DNA of 36,021 nucleotides from a virus: IMG/VR virus record IMGVR_UViG_3300008339_000219, positions 1 to 36,021 of that record; one strand, 5' to 3'. Shown piece by piece: positions 7,688 to 16,643 of this stretch (position 1 is its first letter; each line of letters starts with the position of its first letter). The notes under the pieces were generated by a model. It saw only the letters and a program-made list of their open reading frames with translations, ran no database searches and was not told where the DNA came from. The position numbers and the translations under genes were made by a program.

Positions 7688-7929
7688 TAAAGACACGTTC
7701 AGAATTATTAGCCGAGATAGCAGCATTGCCCGACCCGATAACACGTACATCATTGACTGCTTTATTAACGAATATAGTAGATAGTGGCGCACAGCTAACC
7801 ACAGGTATACCATACGGCAGGGAATTGTTATTTAAAGCCAATGGCAACACGAATAGAGAAGCTATACAAGACAATGACATTACTTTAGGCATGAGTGCTG
7901 AAGGGGTATTAGAAAATACTTTAAAATAA
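7684..7929 (+). CDS. Small tail-module protein
   Basis: 81 residues: a helical N-terminus (RSELLAEIAALPDPITRTSLTALLTNIVD) followed by GIPYGRELLFKANGNTNREAI. The second motif looks like a bacterial phage fibre or baseplate accessory segment, but I cannot name it. It starts in ATGA with the upstream gene and shares one base of its TAA with the next ATG at 7929. Confidence 0.6.
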   Translation: MIKTRSELLAEIAALPDPITRTSLTALLTNIVDSGAQLTTGIPYGRELLFKANGNTNREAIQDNDITLGMSAEGVLENTLK

Positions 7930-8600
7930 TGGCAACATATAAAAATTACAGTATTTGCTTCGGTGATGTGGTACAGGAAACTTTACCCATTGCCAATCCT
8001 TTTGTAACTTACTACACAAATTTTATTAATGTACCATCATTTGTAGAATTAGAAGAAGATATATTGGCAGGTAATTACATAGGTTGGCAAATAAACGGCA
8101 ATACCACAGGTCAATTTACGTTTTCATTTCAGGAGTTTATAGGCACAGGCTTTAAGAATTGGACTGTTAATATAAATATTGGTGCTTGTGGAACGGTAGT
8201 ATATGAGAATTGTTGCGATAATCAATACAACATAGCATGGCTTAATCGAGAGGGCGGTTGGCAAAATTATATATTCACAGGTATAAAAACTTTTGAAATA
8301 AGACAAGGCGACACCACAACATTTAAAACATTTAGCAAAGTATTAAAGTATCAGTCAAAGACCAATGTTTACAATGGAGTAGTAGTAACCACAGGAAGCA
8401 TACCGAAATCACACGTAGATTATTTGTCAAGTTTAAGAACGTCAATACAAGCGTATTTATACAATGAAGCAACCCAAGCATGGGATATAGAAATATTTAT
8501 TGACACCGAAGATTTTGAAACGTACACATCACGCCAAAAAATATTTGATATTTCAATACCATTTATTTACGCAAAAGAATTAATAATACAATCACAGTAG
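7929..8600 (+). CDS. Tail-module protein, function unknown
   Basis: 223 residues. A beta-rich N-terminal half with a CDNQYNIAWLNREGGWQNYIF stretch split by cysteines (ACG, CC, CD), then KTFEIRQGDTTTFKTFSKVLKYQ. It resembles the style of tail or upper-baseplate proteins but no family is certain. The TAG stop at 8598-8600 is followed immediately by the ATG of the next gene in the same frame. Confidence 0.65.
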   Translation: MATYKNYSICFGDVVQETLPIANPFVTYYTNFINVPSFVELEEDILAGNYIGWQINGNTTGQFTFSFQEFIGTGFKNWTVNINIGACGTVVYENCCDNQYNIAWLNREGGWQNYIFTGIKTFEIRQGDTTTFKTFSKVLKYQSKTNVYNGVVVTTGSIPKSHVDYLSSLRTSIQAYLYNEATQAWDIEIFIDTEDFETYTSRQKIFDISIPFIYAKELIIQSQ

Positions 8601-10538
8601 ATGCCGTTTGTAGAACTTTATATTGAAGACGTGTTGATGGATTTGCCTGAAGATATAAGCATACAGGTTGACTACGCTATTGCAGAGATTGGCAACTTTG
8701 AAACAAGGAACGGATTTAGAAGCGTGAACTTTGATTTACCAAGAACTGCCACTAATAAATTAGTTTTAGAAAATGCAGACATAATCAATAACCTAACTAC
8801 CCGACCTTATAGACGTTTGAAGTGTAGGCTTTATGTAGATGGTATAGACCAGCTAATAAGATTTGCAGACATTGAAAGCGCACAAGATAATTTTAATATC
8901 AGGGTTTATGGTGGACTTACAGGCTTTTTTGAGTTGATTAAGAAAAAAAACATTACAGACTTATCATATTTACCTGCTTTAGCACACGAACAAAATTTAA
9001 CAAACGTAATTGCAAGCCGTATCAATTCAACAGGCTACATCTATCCGTTAATTGATTTTCACGCTGATAGCCCGAACAATATCATAAATAATAACAATAA
9101 CAACTTTGATATAAGATATTGCCTTCCATGTTTGTTTATAGACGATTTATTAAGGGAAATAGTAGGCGATGCAGGTTATAGTTTACAGAACAATATCAAC
9201 CTTTTTGATATTCAGTATCAAAGCGCAAAATCATTATTTGTACCATCGTTTGAAAATCCACAATACTTTAATGCAAACTCTTCGACAGACATAGCAAACA
9301 CACAAAGCAGTAATTTTTCAAACCCTTTATACTATGCTTCGCCTGTATTGCAAACTCGTGTAGGATTAGATATTAAAAACGAAGCAGGCACGTTTACAAC
9401 TGATGGCGCATTTACCACATACCCTATTACATTTACAGACGTTATTTATTATTATGAAATACCTGTAAGCGGAAAATATACATTTACATTAAAGGGCAAT
9501 GGCGCACAGACATTACCTGTGGCAGCGTTAATATTAAAAAAGAACGGAACTAACTTAGATGAAGTTGCAGGATTGCAATCTATGGTAGGTCCGCCAACGT
9601 GGGACGTAACAGTTCAATATACAGTCAATGCAGTAGCAGGTGAACAATATGTTGCTTTTTTTGCTTCACTAACTTTTTTTAATATAGCACAAGCCGATTT
9701 TAGTTACATGAGTAATGTACTAAACTTTAGACAAATACAAAGCGATTTTAAACAAGGTGACTTCATAAAACAATACCTTCAAATGTATTGTGCTATAATT
9801 CAAGTCAATGAGTTTACAAAGTTGGTACAGATAAATAAGTTTGATGATTTACTTAAAAATATTGGTTTAGCAATAGATTGGAGTGATAAAATTGATTATA
9901 CCGATGAACCCGAAATAACGTATTCACTTGATGATTATGCACAAGTAAACACATTGACTTATACCGATGATGATAGTGTTATTAAGCCAGCAGGTACAGA
10001 TGGTGAAATACTTATAGACGATGAAACCTTAGATGGCACAAATGAATTTATTGAGTTAAACTATGCAGCAACTGAGTTGGTAACAAGATTAGAGGGTTTA
10101 CAAATACCAAACATAAAAATATGGACTACTGAGATAGAAGATAGTGTACCTGTAACTGAAATAACAGAAGAGGTTGAGCCAAGAATATTATTGCTTGAAA
10201 AGATAAGCGGAAACATAGACTATACCGATGGAACGACTACAACAAATGTAACCACTAATTTACCAATTACATGGTTTATAAGAAGCGATAAGACTTATAA
10301 TTTAGGATTTAGCAATAGTTTAATACCAAGCTATTACAACACTTTACAAAAGGTTTTAGACCGAACTAAAATAGTAAACGTAAATGTAAGATTAACACCT
10401 TTAGATATTAATCAGTTAGATTTCTTAAAACCTGTTTACATTGACAAGTTTAATTCTTACTTTTATATTTCAAAGATAAGCGGTTTTGATAGCACGACAG
10501 TAGATAGCGTAGAAGTTGAATTAGTTAAATTAAAATAA
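8601..10538 (+). CDS. Large tail-tip / baseplate-like protein
   Basis: 645 residues. The N-terminus (VELYIEDVLMDLPEDISIQVDY, then FRSVNFDLPRTATNKLVL) matches the start of large tail proteins that recur in Bacteroidetes phages, in which a short beta domain ends in a LPRTxxN-like signature. The rest is beta-rich with asparagine runs and a predicted hub-like C-terminus. It directly precedes the tape measure. Whether it is the hub, a central tip or a receptor-binding protein cannot be told from sequence alone. Confidence 0.65.
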   Translation: MPFVELYIEDVLMDLPEDISIQVDYAIAEIGNFETRNGFRSVNFDLPRTATNKLVLENADIINNLTTRPYRRLKCRLYVDGIDQLIRFADIESAQDNFNIRVYGGLTGFFELIKKKNITDLSYLPALAHEQNLTNVIASRINSTGYIYPLIDFHADSPNNIINNNNNNFDIRYCLPCLFIDDLLREIVGDAGYSLQNNINLFDIQYQSAKSLFVPSFENPQYFNANSSTDIANTQSSNFSNPLYYASPVLQTRVGLDIKNEAGTFTTDGAFTTYPITFTDVIYYYEIPVSGKYTFTLKGNGAQTLPVAALILKKNGTNLDEVAGLQSMVGPPTWDVTVQYTVNAVAGEQYVAFFASLTFFNIAQADFSYMSNVLNFRQIQSDFKQGDFIKQYLQMYCAIIQVNEFTKLVQINKFDDLLKNIGLAIDWSDKIDYTDEPEITYSLDDYAQVNTLTYTDDDSVIKPAGTDGEILIDDETLDGTNEFIELNYAATELVTRLEGLQIPNIKIWTTEIEDSVPVTEITEEVEPRILLLEKISGNIDYTDGTTTTNVTTNLPITWFIRSDKTYNLGFSNSLIPSYYNTLQKVLDRTKIVNVNVRLTPLDINQLDFLKPVYIDKFNSYFYISKISGFDSTTVDSVEVELVKLK

Positions 10539-10539
10539 C

Positions 10540-12813
10540 ATGGCAGAAGTAGTAGTATTTGATATAGATGCACAAGCAGCGATACAGAAACTTGCACAAT
10601 TAAGGGCAGACACAAACGCTTTAAAAGAAGCACAAAAGCAATTAGCAGAAGAAGTAAAGGCAGGAAACAAAGAAGCCGCAACAAGCTATGAAGCCAATGC
10701 AGTTATATTAAAGAATTTAGCCAATGAACAAAGGGTATTAAGCAGACAAGTTGAGGGCTATGCAGAAGTACAAAAGAAAGCAACAGATACCACTAATTTT
10801 GCAAATAATTCTATACAGCAAAATAGAGATTTACTTAAGCAATTAACGGCTCAATACATAGGTTTAAAGAACCCACCAAAAGAAGCAACCGAGCAAATAA
10901 AAAAGCTATCTGAAACTTTAAAAACACAAGAGGCAGCAATAGGTGATACACGTAGAAATGTAGGTAACTATGCAGAGGCTTTAGGCGGTTTAGCAAATCG
11001 TATTCCCATTGTAGGTAAGGCTACCGATGCTTTAAATAGAATACAAAGTGCATCCCCAGTAGGTAGGTTAGTAGAAATATTTTTTGCATTAATAGATGCT
11101 TTAAAAGGCAATGCAGAAGTAATGGACACTATTACATTTGTTACAGCAGCAGTTAATAAGGCTTTAGGCGTTTTAGCAGATACAGCAGTAAATGTAGGTA
11201 AAAGAATAGTTGAAGTATTTACAAATCCAAAAAAAGTATTAGAAGATATTGCATTTGTATTGACTAACCCTATTGAAGCCTTTAAACGGTTGAGCAATGC
11301 AGTAGTAAGTACAGGTAAGGACATGCTAAATGCAGGGCAAGAAGGTTTTGAAGCAGCTAAATTATTAGATGAATTTACTATTACTATTGCCAAGACTAAT
11401 GCAGCGATAAAAGAAAACGACATACAAGTACAGGCATTAACTAAATCTTTAAAAGACCGCACTAAGTCAGAAAAAGAAAGAATAGCAATTGCTAATCAAA
11501 TAGCAGATTTAGAGATTAAAAATAGTGAGTTAGCTACTAAGTTAGCCGAAGATGAATTAAAAGCAGAAGAAACAAGATTGAAAGGCAGGAAGTTAGCAGC
11601 AGAAGATGAAGCTAAATTGATTGAATTACGAAGCGCAGTATTGCAAGCTAATTCAGAAAAGCAAATAGCCATAGCCCAAAGAACAACACGTATAAACATC
11701 TTATTACAAAAAGAAGAAGTAGCAGCAAACAAAGCAGCTAAAGAAGAATTGAAAAAAACAGAGTTTGATTTAATAAAATTTTATGAACAAGTAAGGAAAG
11801 AAGAATTAAAAAAGACACTTGACAATTTAAAAATAAATACTGAACAACAAGAGTTATTAGCTAAAGAGCAATATGCAAATGGAATATTAAATAAGCAACA
11901 ATATGAAGCGGAATTGCAAAGAATACAATTTGAAAGTTTAGAAGCGCAAAAAGTTGCATTAGAAGATTATGGTGAAGAAACAACTGAAAAACAAATAGAA
12001 TATGAAAATGCTGTTTTAGATGCAAAAATACAAGCTAATGAAAATTTATTAAATCAACAACAACAACAACAAGAATTATTACTACAAGCTGAACAGCAAT
12101 TACAAGATGCAAGAATAGATAATGCAAAGGCTGCAATTGGTTTATTAAGTGAATTAGCAGGTCAAGATACAGTTTTAGCTAAATTAGCATTAGCAGCAGA
12201 TAAATCATTGGCAATAGCAGAAATAATAATAAATACACAACGTGAAATATCAGCCAATTTAGCAGCTGGCGCAGCAAACCCATTAAATGCTATTGCACCA
12301 GGTACAGGTCAAGCAATAGCAGCAGCACAAAATATTAAAGCTAAAATAAGAGCAGGGATAGCAATAGCAACAATAGCAGCAACAACTATTGCAGATGTAG
12401 CACTACCTAAGAAAGCCGAAGGCGGTGAAATATCTATTGAAGGCAAATCACATTCACAAGGCGGTGAAATAGTAACAGTAGGGGGTAGGGCAGTAGCAGA
12501 AGTTGAAGGCGGTGAAGGCTTATACGTAATGAAGAAAAACGCCTATCAAAAAATAAAACAATTTAGTGCAATCAATGAAGCATTTGGTGGTAAGTCATGG
12601 CTTAAAGGTAGCAGTAAATATTTAGCAGATGGTGGTGCAATTAATACCACATTACCAATATTAGAAAGTAGGGGTAGGGTTAATTCACAAATAGAACAAA
12701 ACAGATTATTGACTAAGGCAATTGAAAAAATACCTGCACCTGTATTATCAATAAAAGAATTTGAAAAAAGACAAGCGATAAAAGATAAATCAGTTAGAAT
12801 ATCAGAACTGTAA
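10540..12813 (+). CDS. Tail tape measure protein
   Basis: 757 residues. It sets tail length and is ejected with the DNA. Long alpha-helical coiled coils occupy about 10-140 and 270-560, rich in A, K, E and Q, with a polyglutamine run near 505. Hydrophobic segments lie around 150-220 and 575-625. The C-terminus carries the glycine-rich KKAEGGEISIEGKSHSQGGE repeat-like segment and ADGGAI seen in Bacteroidetes phage tape measures. It is on the short side for a siphovirus. It is not preceded by the usual frameshifted chaperone pair. Confidence 0.9.
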   Translation: MAEVVVFDIDAQAAIQKLAQLRADTNALKEAQKQLAEEVKAGNKEAATSYEANAVILKNLANEQRVLSRQVEGYAEVQKKATDTTNFANNSIQQNRDLLKQLTAQYIGLKNPPKEATEQIKKLSETLKTQEAAIGDTRRNVGNYAEALGGLANRIPIVGKATDALNRIQSASPVGRLVEIFFALIDALKGNAEVMDTITFVTAAVNKALGVLADTAVNVGKRIVEVFTNPKKVLEDIAFVLTNPIEAFKRLSNAVVSTGKDMLNAGQEGFEAAKLLDEFTITIAKTNAAIKENDIQVQALTKSLKDRTKSEKERIAIANQIADLEIKNSELATKLAEDELKAEETRLKGRKLAAEDEAKLIELRSAVLQANSEKQIAIAQRTTRINILLQKEEVAANKAAKEELKKTEFDLIKFYEQVRKEELKKTLDNLKINTEQQELLAKEQYANGILNKQQYEAELQRIQFESLEAQKVALEDYGEETTEKQIEYENAVLDAKIQANENLLNQQQQQQELLLQAEQQLQDARIDNAKAAIGLLSELAGQDTVLAKLALAADKSLAIAEIIINTQREISANLAAGAANPLNAIAPGTGQAIAAAQNIKAKIRAGIAIATIAATTIADVALPKKAEGGEISIEGKSHSQGGEIVTVGGRAVAEVEGGEGLYVMKKNAYQKIKQFSAINEAFGGKSWLKGSSKYLADGGAINTTLPILESRGRVNSQIEQNRLLTKAIEKIPAPVLSIKEFEKRQAIKDKSVRISEL

Positions 12814-12990
12814 TTACTTTTTCTTTACTTCTAAATTTCTATTGTAGGTTATTTCACGCAAGCCCTTTACTACTAAGTATTTCAAGGCTTCACTTTCTCT
12901 CATGTTTTCATCATGCATGAAGAACCTAAACTTACTTAACAAATCACCTTTTAATGTAGTCTTTACTTGTTTCTTATAGGGTGTATTCAT
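12814..12990 (-). CDS. Ribbon-helix-helix-like regulator on the opposite strand
   Basis: 58 residues from the ATG at 12990 (MNTPYKKQVKTTLKGDLLSKF). A longer frame to 13041 would start upstream of the promoter. The pattern KQVKTTL (beta strand), LLSKFRFFMHDENM (helix), ESEALKYLVVKGLREI (helix) fits CopG/Arc ribbon-helix-helix repressors. It is the only leftward gene within the structural module, and two palindromes overlap its promoter and start region, so autoregulation and control of the protease-capsid genes are likely (inference). Confidence 0.7.
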   Translation of the reverse strand: MNTPYKKQVKTTLKGDLLSKFRFFMHDENMRESEALKYLVVKGLREITYNRNLEVKKK

Positions 12991-12995
12991 TTGCA

Positions 12996-13010
12996 GGGCT
13001 AATTTAGCCC
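12996..13010. promoter_or_regulatory. Palindromic operator at the regulator's transcription start
   Basis: GGGCTAATTTAGCCC is a perfect 7-bp inverted repeat with one central base. On the minus strand it begins at the last base of the -7 box, where RNA synthesis would start, a usual place for a repressor site. Confidence 0.6.
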
Positions 13011-13041
13011 AAATATACATACTTGCTTTGAAATGTAACAA
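13010..13041 (-). promoter_or_regulatory. Leftward promoter of the RHH regulator
   Basis: On the minus strand TTG (13041-13039) and TATATTTG (13017-13010) are 21 bp apart, a good Bacteroidetes promoter. The -33 box lies inside the second palindrome. Confidence 0.6.
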
Positions 13042-13052
13042 TATTTGTTACA
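13034..13052. promoter_or_regulatory. Perfect palindrome abutting the protease start codon
   Basis: TGTAACAATATTTGTTACA has 8-bp perfect arms around TAT. It covers the -33 box of the leftward promoter and a near-match AATATTTG (13040-13047) to a rightward -7 box, and ends on the A of the protease ATG. It is a good candidate operator shared by both directions. Confidence 0.6.
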
Positions 13053-14167
13053 TGATTTTGAAAGTAAACATAGATGGGTATATTGATAAATACGGTGGCT
13101 TTGGCTTAAACACGCTAAAGAATATCGTAGAAGCCAATCCTGATGCTACTGAAATAGAATTATTTATCAATTCAGAAGGTGGTGATGTGATTGAGGGCTT
13201 TGCAATCCATGACTACATACAATCATTATCTATTCCTGTAAGTGTTACCATTGAGGGCTTATGTGCTTCTATTGCTACCGTAATAGCTTTAGCGGTTGAT
13301 AAGAAAAAAAGAAAGATATACAGCAATGCAAAAATCATGGTTCACAATCCTTATTGGACACCAAGCGCACCAATAGGAATGGAAAGCGAAGAACTAAGCG
13401 CACTTGCAAACGAATTAGAAGCTACTGAAAATCAGTTAGCAAATTTCTATTCTCAAAAGTTAGGCATTGCAATAGATGAAGTAAAAGCTATGATGAAAAG
13501 TGAAACATGGTTAACAGCATCAAAGGCATTAGAGATAGGGTTCGTTGATAGCATAGTAAATGCAAGTATAGCATCAAGAACACCATTACCAATCAAGGCA
13601 CAAATCAATTTAAATATGCAAAAAGAATTTACAGCAGAACAAAAAACATGGTTAGAAGCCAAGCTATCAACCATTGAGAACTCATTTAAGAGTTTATTCA
13701 AATCCAAGTTTAAAAACATGGTAGTTAAGTTGCAAGATGGCAACGAAGTATTTGTAGAAACCGAAGATGGCGACCTTATGGGCAAAAAGGTTTTTTTAAT
13801 GGATAACGGCAACATGACCGAAACTCTTGCACCCGATGGCGAACACGTAACTGAAGATGGCAGAACCATTGTAGTTGCAGGCGGTATAGTAACCGAAGTA
13901 AAAGAAGCCGAAGATGTTGAAGCTATGAAAAAAGACTTAGAAAAAACTAAGGCTTTAAACGCTGAGTTAGAAAATCAGGTAGCAGACGTTACAGCACAAT
14001 TAGAAGAAGTAAAAACCGAATTTACCAACGCAATGAATGAATTTAAAACATTTAAAGCAAGTGTATTAAACGGTAAAATAGAAGCATCACAAGACTTCCC
14101 TAAAAACACACCAAAAGAAAATAAATCATTAATTGAACAAGCATTAGAAATCAGAAATAAAAAGTAA
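13052..14167 (+). CDS. ClpP-like prohead protease with fused scaffold domain
   Basis: 371 residues from the ATG at 13052; a TTG at 13028 would lie inside the operator. Residues 1-185 are an S14/ClpP-type fold: LFINSEGGDVIEGFAIHDYI, then nucleophile S73 in GLCASIAT and H98 in KIMVHNPY. The rest is acidic, with a small beta segment and a coiled coil (about 290-340), as expected of a scaffold. It cleaves scaffold and capsid N-termini during prohead maturation. An in-frame ATG at 13616 (MQKEFTAEQ) could give a separate scaffold product, as in lambda C/Nu3. The major capsid gene follows after 5 bases. Confidence 0.88.
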   Translation: MILKVNIDGYIDKYGGFGLNTLKNIVEANPDATEIELFINSEGGDVIEGFAIHDYIQSLSIPVSVTIEGLCASIATVIALAVDKKKRKIYSNAKIMVHNPYWTPSAPIGMESEELSALANELEATENQLANFYSQKLGIAIDEVKAMMKSETWLTASKALEIGFVDSIVNASIASRTPLPIKAQINLNMQKEFTAEQKTWLEAKLSTIENSFKSLFKSKFKNMVVKLQDGNEVFVETEDGDLMGKKVFLMDNGNMTETLAPDGEHVTEDGRTIVVAGGIVTEVKEAEDVEAMKKDLEKTKALNAELENQVADVTAQLEEVKTEFTNAMNEFKTFKASVLNGKIEASQDFPKNTPKENKSLIEQALEIRNKK

Positions 14168-14172
14168 ACAAA

Positions 14173-15171
14173 ATGGCAAACGTAATCACATCCGTAGCGG
14201 TTCAGGCTAAACCCGAATTTCAATTATTCATAAAGCCTTTATTAGATGACCCTAAAATTAATCAATTGCCTTTCGACTTAATAGTCGGAAAGTATCAAGG
14301 ACAGGAGTTGTATTTCAACACCCAGCTTGATAAAATTACTTCTAAGAAAGTTAGTTGCGGTTGGACTTTTAGTGGCAACAGTTCATTCACAAAGAAAACT
14401 ATCACTCCCGTAGAAGTGCAAGCAAGCGTAGAAGCGTGCTATGATGTTTTGAAAGAAACAATCTTTGCAAACGGTTTGGCTGATGGTTGGAAGCGTGGCG
14501 AATTATCACCAGAGATTTTGAACTTCTTATCAGAGCAAAGGGCTTATGCTTTTAATCGTGATATGTTATCATTCTTATTTTTAGGTGATACAGTTTCAGC
14601 TACTCCTTACTATACCGTTTTAGATGGTATTTACAAGAAATTAAAAGCAGGTGCAAACGCTGCCGATGGTACAGTAAATGCAGGTGCGGTAACAGCAACT
14701 GACTTAAACGCTACCAATTTCTTAAACACCATGAGAAATATTTTTAATTCTCAATCACGTTTCTTGAAACAAGTATCAAACGAAGGTAAAGTATGGTTAA
14801 TTACTGAAGAAGTTTATGATGCTTACATTAATTACTTGTATGCTTCAACACAAACCAACGCAGGTATTATACAAAGAGAAAGCATAGTAGATGGTTTAAG
14901 TGCTAATTCATTGTTCGGTATTCCAATTGTAGTAGCTAAAATCGTAGATGAAAGATTAGCTGCTGACTTCACGAACAGTTCAGGAGTTATCAACCCTTAC
15001 AGAATAGTATTAACCACAGGTTCAAACCACAAAGTATTATTAGATGCTAACGGTTTCATGGATGAGTTGGCATGGTATGAGAAAAAAGACGATACCTACT
15101 ACTTAGCAGGTTCTGCTTTATTAGCATACGAATATGGTTATGGTGAATTGAACGTAATCGCAGGGTTCTAA
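14173..15171 (+). CDS. Major capsid protein
   Basis: 332 residues, the right size for an HK97-fold capsid subunit. It directly follows the protease/scaffold gene. The central helix region (LSFLFLGDTVSATPYYTVLDGIYKKLK, split here as two segments) and the C-terminal LFGIPIVVAKIVDERL and YRIVLTTGSNHKVLLDANG resemble capsid P- and A-domain strands. No cleavage site is evident near the N-terminus. A stable hairpin after the stop would favour high mRNA levels. Confidence 0.85.
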   Translation: MANVITSVAVQAKPEFQLFIKPLLDDPKINQLPFDLIVGKYQGQELYFNTQLDKITSKKVSCGWTFSGNSSFTKKTITPVEVQASVEACYDVLKETIFANGLADGWKRGELSPEILNFLSEQRAYAFNRDMLSFLFLGDTVSATPYYTVLDGIYKKLKAGANAADGTVNAGAVTATDLNATNFLNTMRNIFNSQSRFLKQVSNEGKVWLITEEVYDAYINYLYASTQTNAGIIQRESIVDGLSANSLFGIPIVVAKIVDERLAADFTNSSGVINPYRIVLTTGSNHKVLLDANGFMDELAWYEKKDDTYYLAGSALLAYEYGYGELNVIAGF

Positions 15172-15182
15172 TTAAATAACAA

Positions 15183-15200
15183 GGGGGTGTAACAGCCCCC
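15183..15200 (+). terminator. GC-rich hairpin after the capsid gene
   Basis: GGGGGTG and CAGCCCCC form a 7-bp stem with a TAA loop and one bulged G. No T run follows (ACAAATTTTA), so partial termination or protection of the capsid message from 3' decay is more likely than full termination. Confidence 0.6.
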
Positions 15201-15215
15201 ACAAATTTTATAACA

Positions 15216-15776
15216 ATGAGTAATTGCGTAGAAATATTACAGGGCATAGACCCTAATTGCGATGCACTTAATAAAGTAGGCGGTATTAATAAAAGAGTTT
15301 GGATAGGGCAACTATCACAACTAAGTGGATATACTACTGATGGCAGCGGATATATCAATACCGTAACATTGGCTACCATTGCAAGCATAGCACAAACATT
15401 AAAGAAGTTTATTGGTAAAAAATTTAAACACGCTGCAACATTTGAAGGTGTAATCGGTGAAAACGTAAACACCGTTAATCAATCTTTAGCGTTAAGCCTT
15501 TATTATTCAACACCTGCTGAAAGAGAAGCAATAGAAGCGTTATTTAATGCAGACGATGTATTTGCTTTTGTAGAGGGTAATTACGGTGGTATTGAAGTAT
15601 ATGGCATTGACTTAGGATTAAATGCTTCAGCGTTAACAGGTGGCTTACAAACACTTTTAAATGACAATACAGCCGTTATCATTACTTTGTCAGGCGAACA
15701 AATGACAATGCCTAAACAATTTAAGACAGGCACATTAGCACAGGACATAGCCTACTTAGATGGCATAAGTGCATAA
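15216..15776 (+). CDS. Probable major tail tube protein
   Basis: 186 residues, beta-rich, starting MSNCVEILQGIDPNCDALNKVGGINKR across two segments, with the GGI-R-W pattern of small structural proteins often encoded next to Bacteroidetes phage capsid genes. Size, abundance context (strong hairpins on both sides) and position favour a tail tube or a second abundant virion protein. No sequence motif proves it. Confidence 0.6.
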   Translation: MSNCVEILQGIDPNCDALNKVGGINKRVWIGQLSQLSGYTTDGSGYINTVTLATIASIAQTLKKFIGKKFKHAATFEGVIGENVNTVNQSLALSLYYSTPAEREAIEALFNADDVFAFVEGNYGGIEVYGIDLGLNASALTGGLQTLLNDNTAVIITLSGEQMTMPKQFKTGTLAQDIAYLDGISA

Positions 15777-15798
15777 GTAAAAAATAATTTGTAATTTT

Positions 15799-15831
15799 AA
15801 AGCGCAATCATAAAATGGTTGCGCTTTTTTT
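15799..15831 (+). terminator. Strong intrinsic terminator
   Basis: AAAGCGCAATCAT pairs with ATGGTTGCGCTTT (13 pairs including one wobble, loop AAA), followed by seven T. The next ATG lies at 15832, directly after the T run, so downstream genes need readthrough or another promoter. Confidence 0.9.
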
Positions 15832-16020
15832 ATGTCAGATAAAGAACGTGCAGAAAAGGCTTATGAAATAGTACAGGATAAAGGCATGATGGAGTTGAAA
15901 TTTGCACAGCTAAACAATGCCTATTACGTTATTTATGGCGAATACCTAAAGCGTTCTTGCTTGAATACTATTAGAATGGCATACACTCAAATACACAAAT
16001 TTATAAAAGCACATAAATAA
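15832..16020 (+). CDS. Small hypothetical protein before the glycan cassette
   Basis: 62 residues, helical, with KGMMELKFAQLNNAYYVIYG in the middle. Not recognised. The ATG at 15832 touches the terminator T run; ATG codons at 15886 or 15889 are alternatives. Its TAA shares a base with the next gene's ATG (TAATG), so it is coupled to the methyltransferase. Confidence 0.55.
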   Translation: MSDKERAEKAYEIVQDKGMMELKFAQLNNAYYVIYGEYLKRSCLNTIRMAYTQIHKFIKAHK

Positions 16021-16643
16021 TGGATTTACTCTCACAAATTGCAACAAAATACGATACTGATAAAGGTTTACAACATCATGGATATACAGTAACCTATGAT
16101 AAATTATTTAATCATTTAAGGCATGATGTCAAAACATTCTTAGAAGTTGGCATAGGTGGCTATGAGTTCCCAGATAGGGGTGGTGGCAGTCTTAAAATGT
16201 GGGAAGAATATTTTACAAATGCTGAAATACATGGCATTGATTTGTATGATAAGTCAAAGTTAGATGCAAATAGAATTACAACATGGCAAGGTAGCCAAGA
16301 CGATGGCACATTTATTAACGAAGTAATTAGTAAAATAGGGCAACCCAATATAATTATTGACGATGCAAGTCATATAAATGCTTTGACTATTCAAACGTTT
16401 AAATTATTATTTCCGCATTTAAAAAGTGGTGGTATTTATGTAGTTGAAGATGTACATACAAATTATTGGGCAGAACATTACGGAGGTAGTCAAGAAATTA
16501 AAGATAGAGATTACCCAACTGTAATGAATTTCTTTTTAGACTTAGCACATGATGTAAACAGGGATTGGATTGTAGGTTATGAAAGTTTGTATCAGTTTAA
16601 ATCTATTCAGTTTGTAAAATCATTAATCATAATACATAAATGA
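16020..16643 (+). CDS. SAM-dependent methyltransferase, sugar/MycE-TylF-like
   Basis: 207 residues. Motif I is LEVGIGG (41-47), the acidic ribose-binding loop HGIDLYDK (71-78), and IIIDDASH (111-118) supplies the metal/substrate acidic pair; GGIYVVEDV (137-145) follows. The N-terminal YDTDKG and YTVTYDKLF match the MycE/macrocin O-methyltransferase group, which methylates sugar hydroxyls. With three glycosyltransferase domains directly downstream, its substrate is probably a glycan (inference). It ends in ATGA with the next gene (16640-16643). Confidence 0.85.
   Translation: MDLLSQIATKYDTDKGLQHHGYTVTYDKLFNHLRHDVKTFLEVGIGGYEFPDRGGGSLKMWEEYFTNAEIHGIDLYDKSKLDANRITTWQGSQDDGTFINEVISKIGQPNIIIDDASHINALTIQTFKLLFPHLKSGGIYVVEDVHTNYWAEHYGGSQEIKDRDYPTVMNFFLDLAHDVNRDWIVGYESLYQFKSIQFVKSLIIIHK

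Noticed and set aside
10968-11462. Long minus-strand open frame inside the tape measure gene (also 13453-13869 and 15056-15472)
   Set aside because: These lie opposite strongly supported proteins and have compositions expected of antisense reading of repetitive helical codons.
12053-12072. CAA repeat as a phase-variation tract
   Set aside because: It is a trinucleotide run giving polyglutamine in the tape measure; length changes would not shift the frame.
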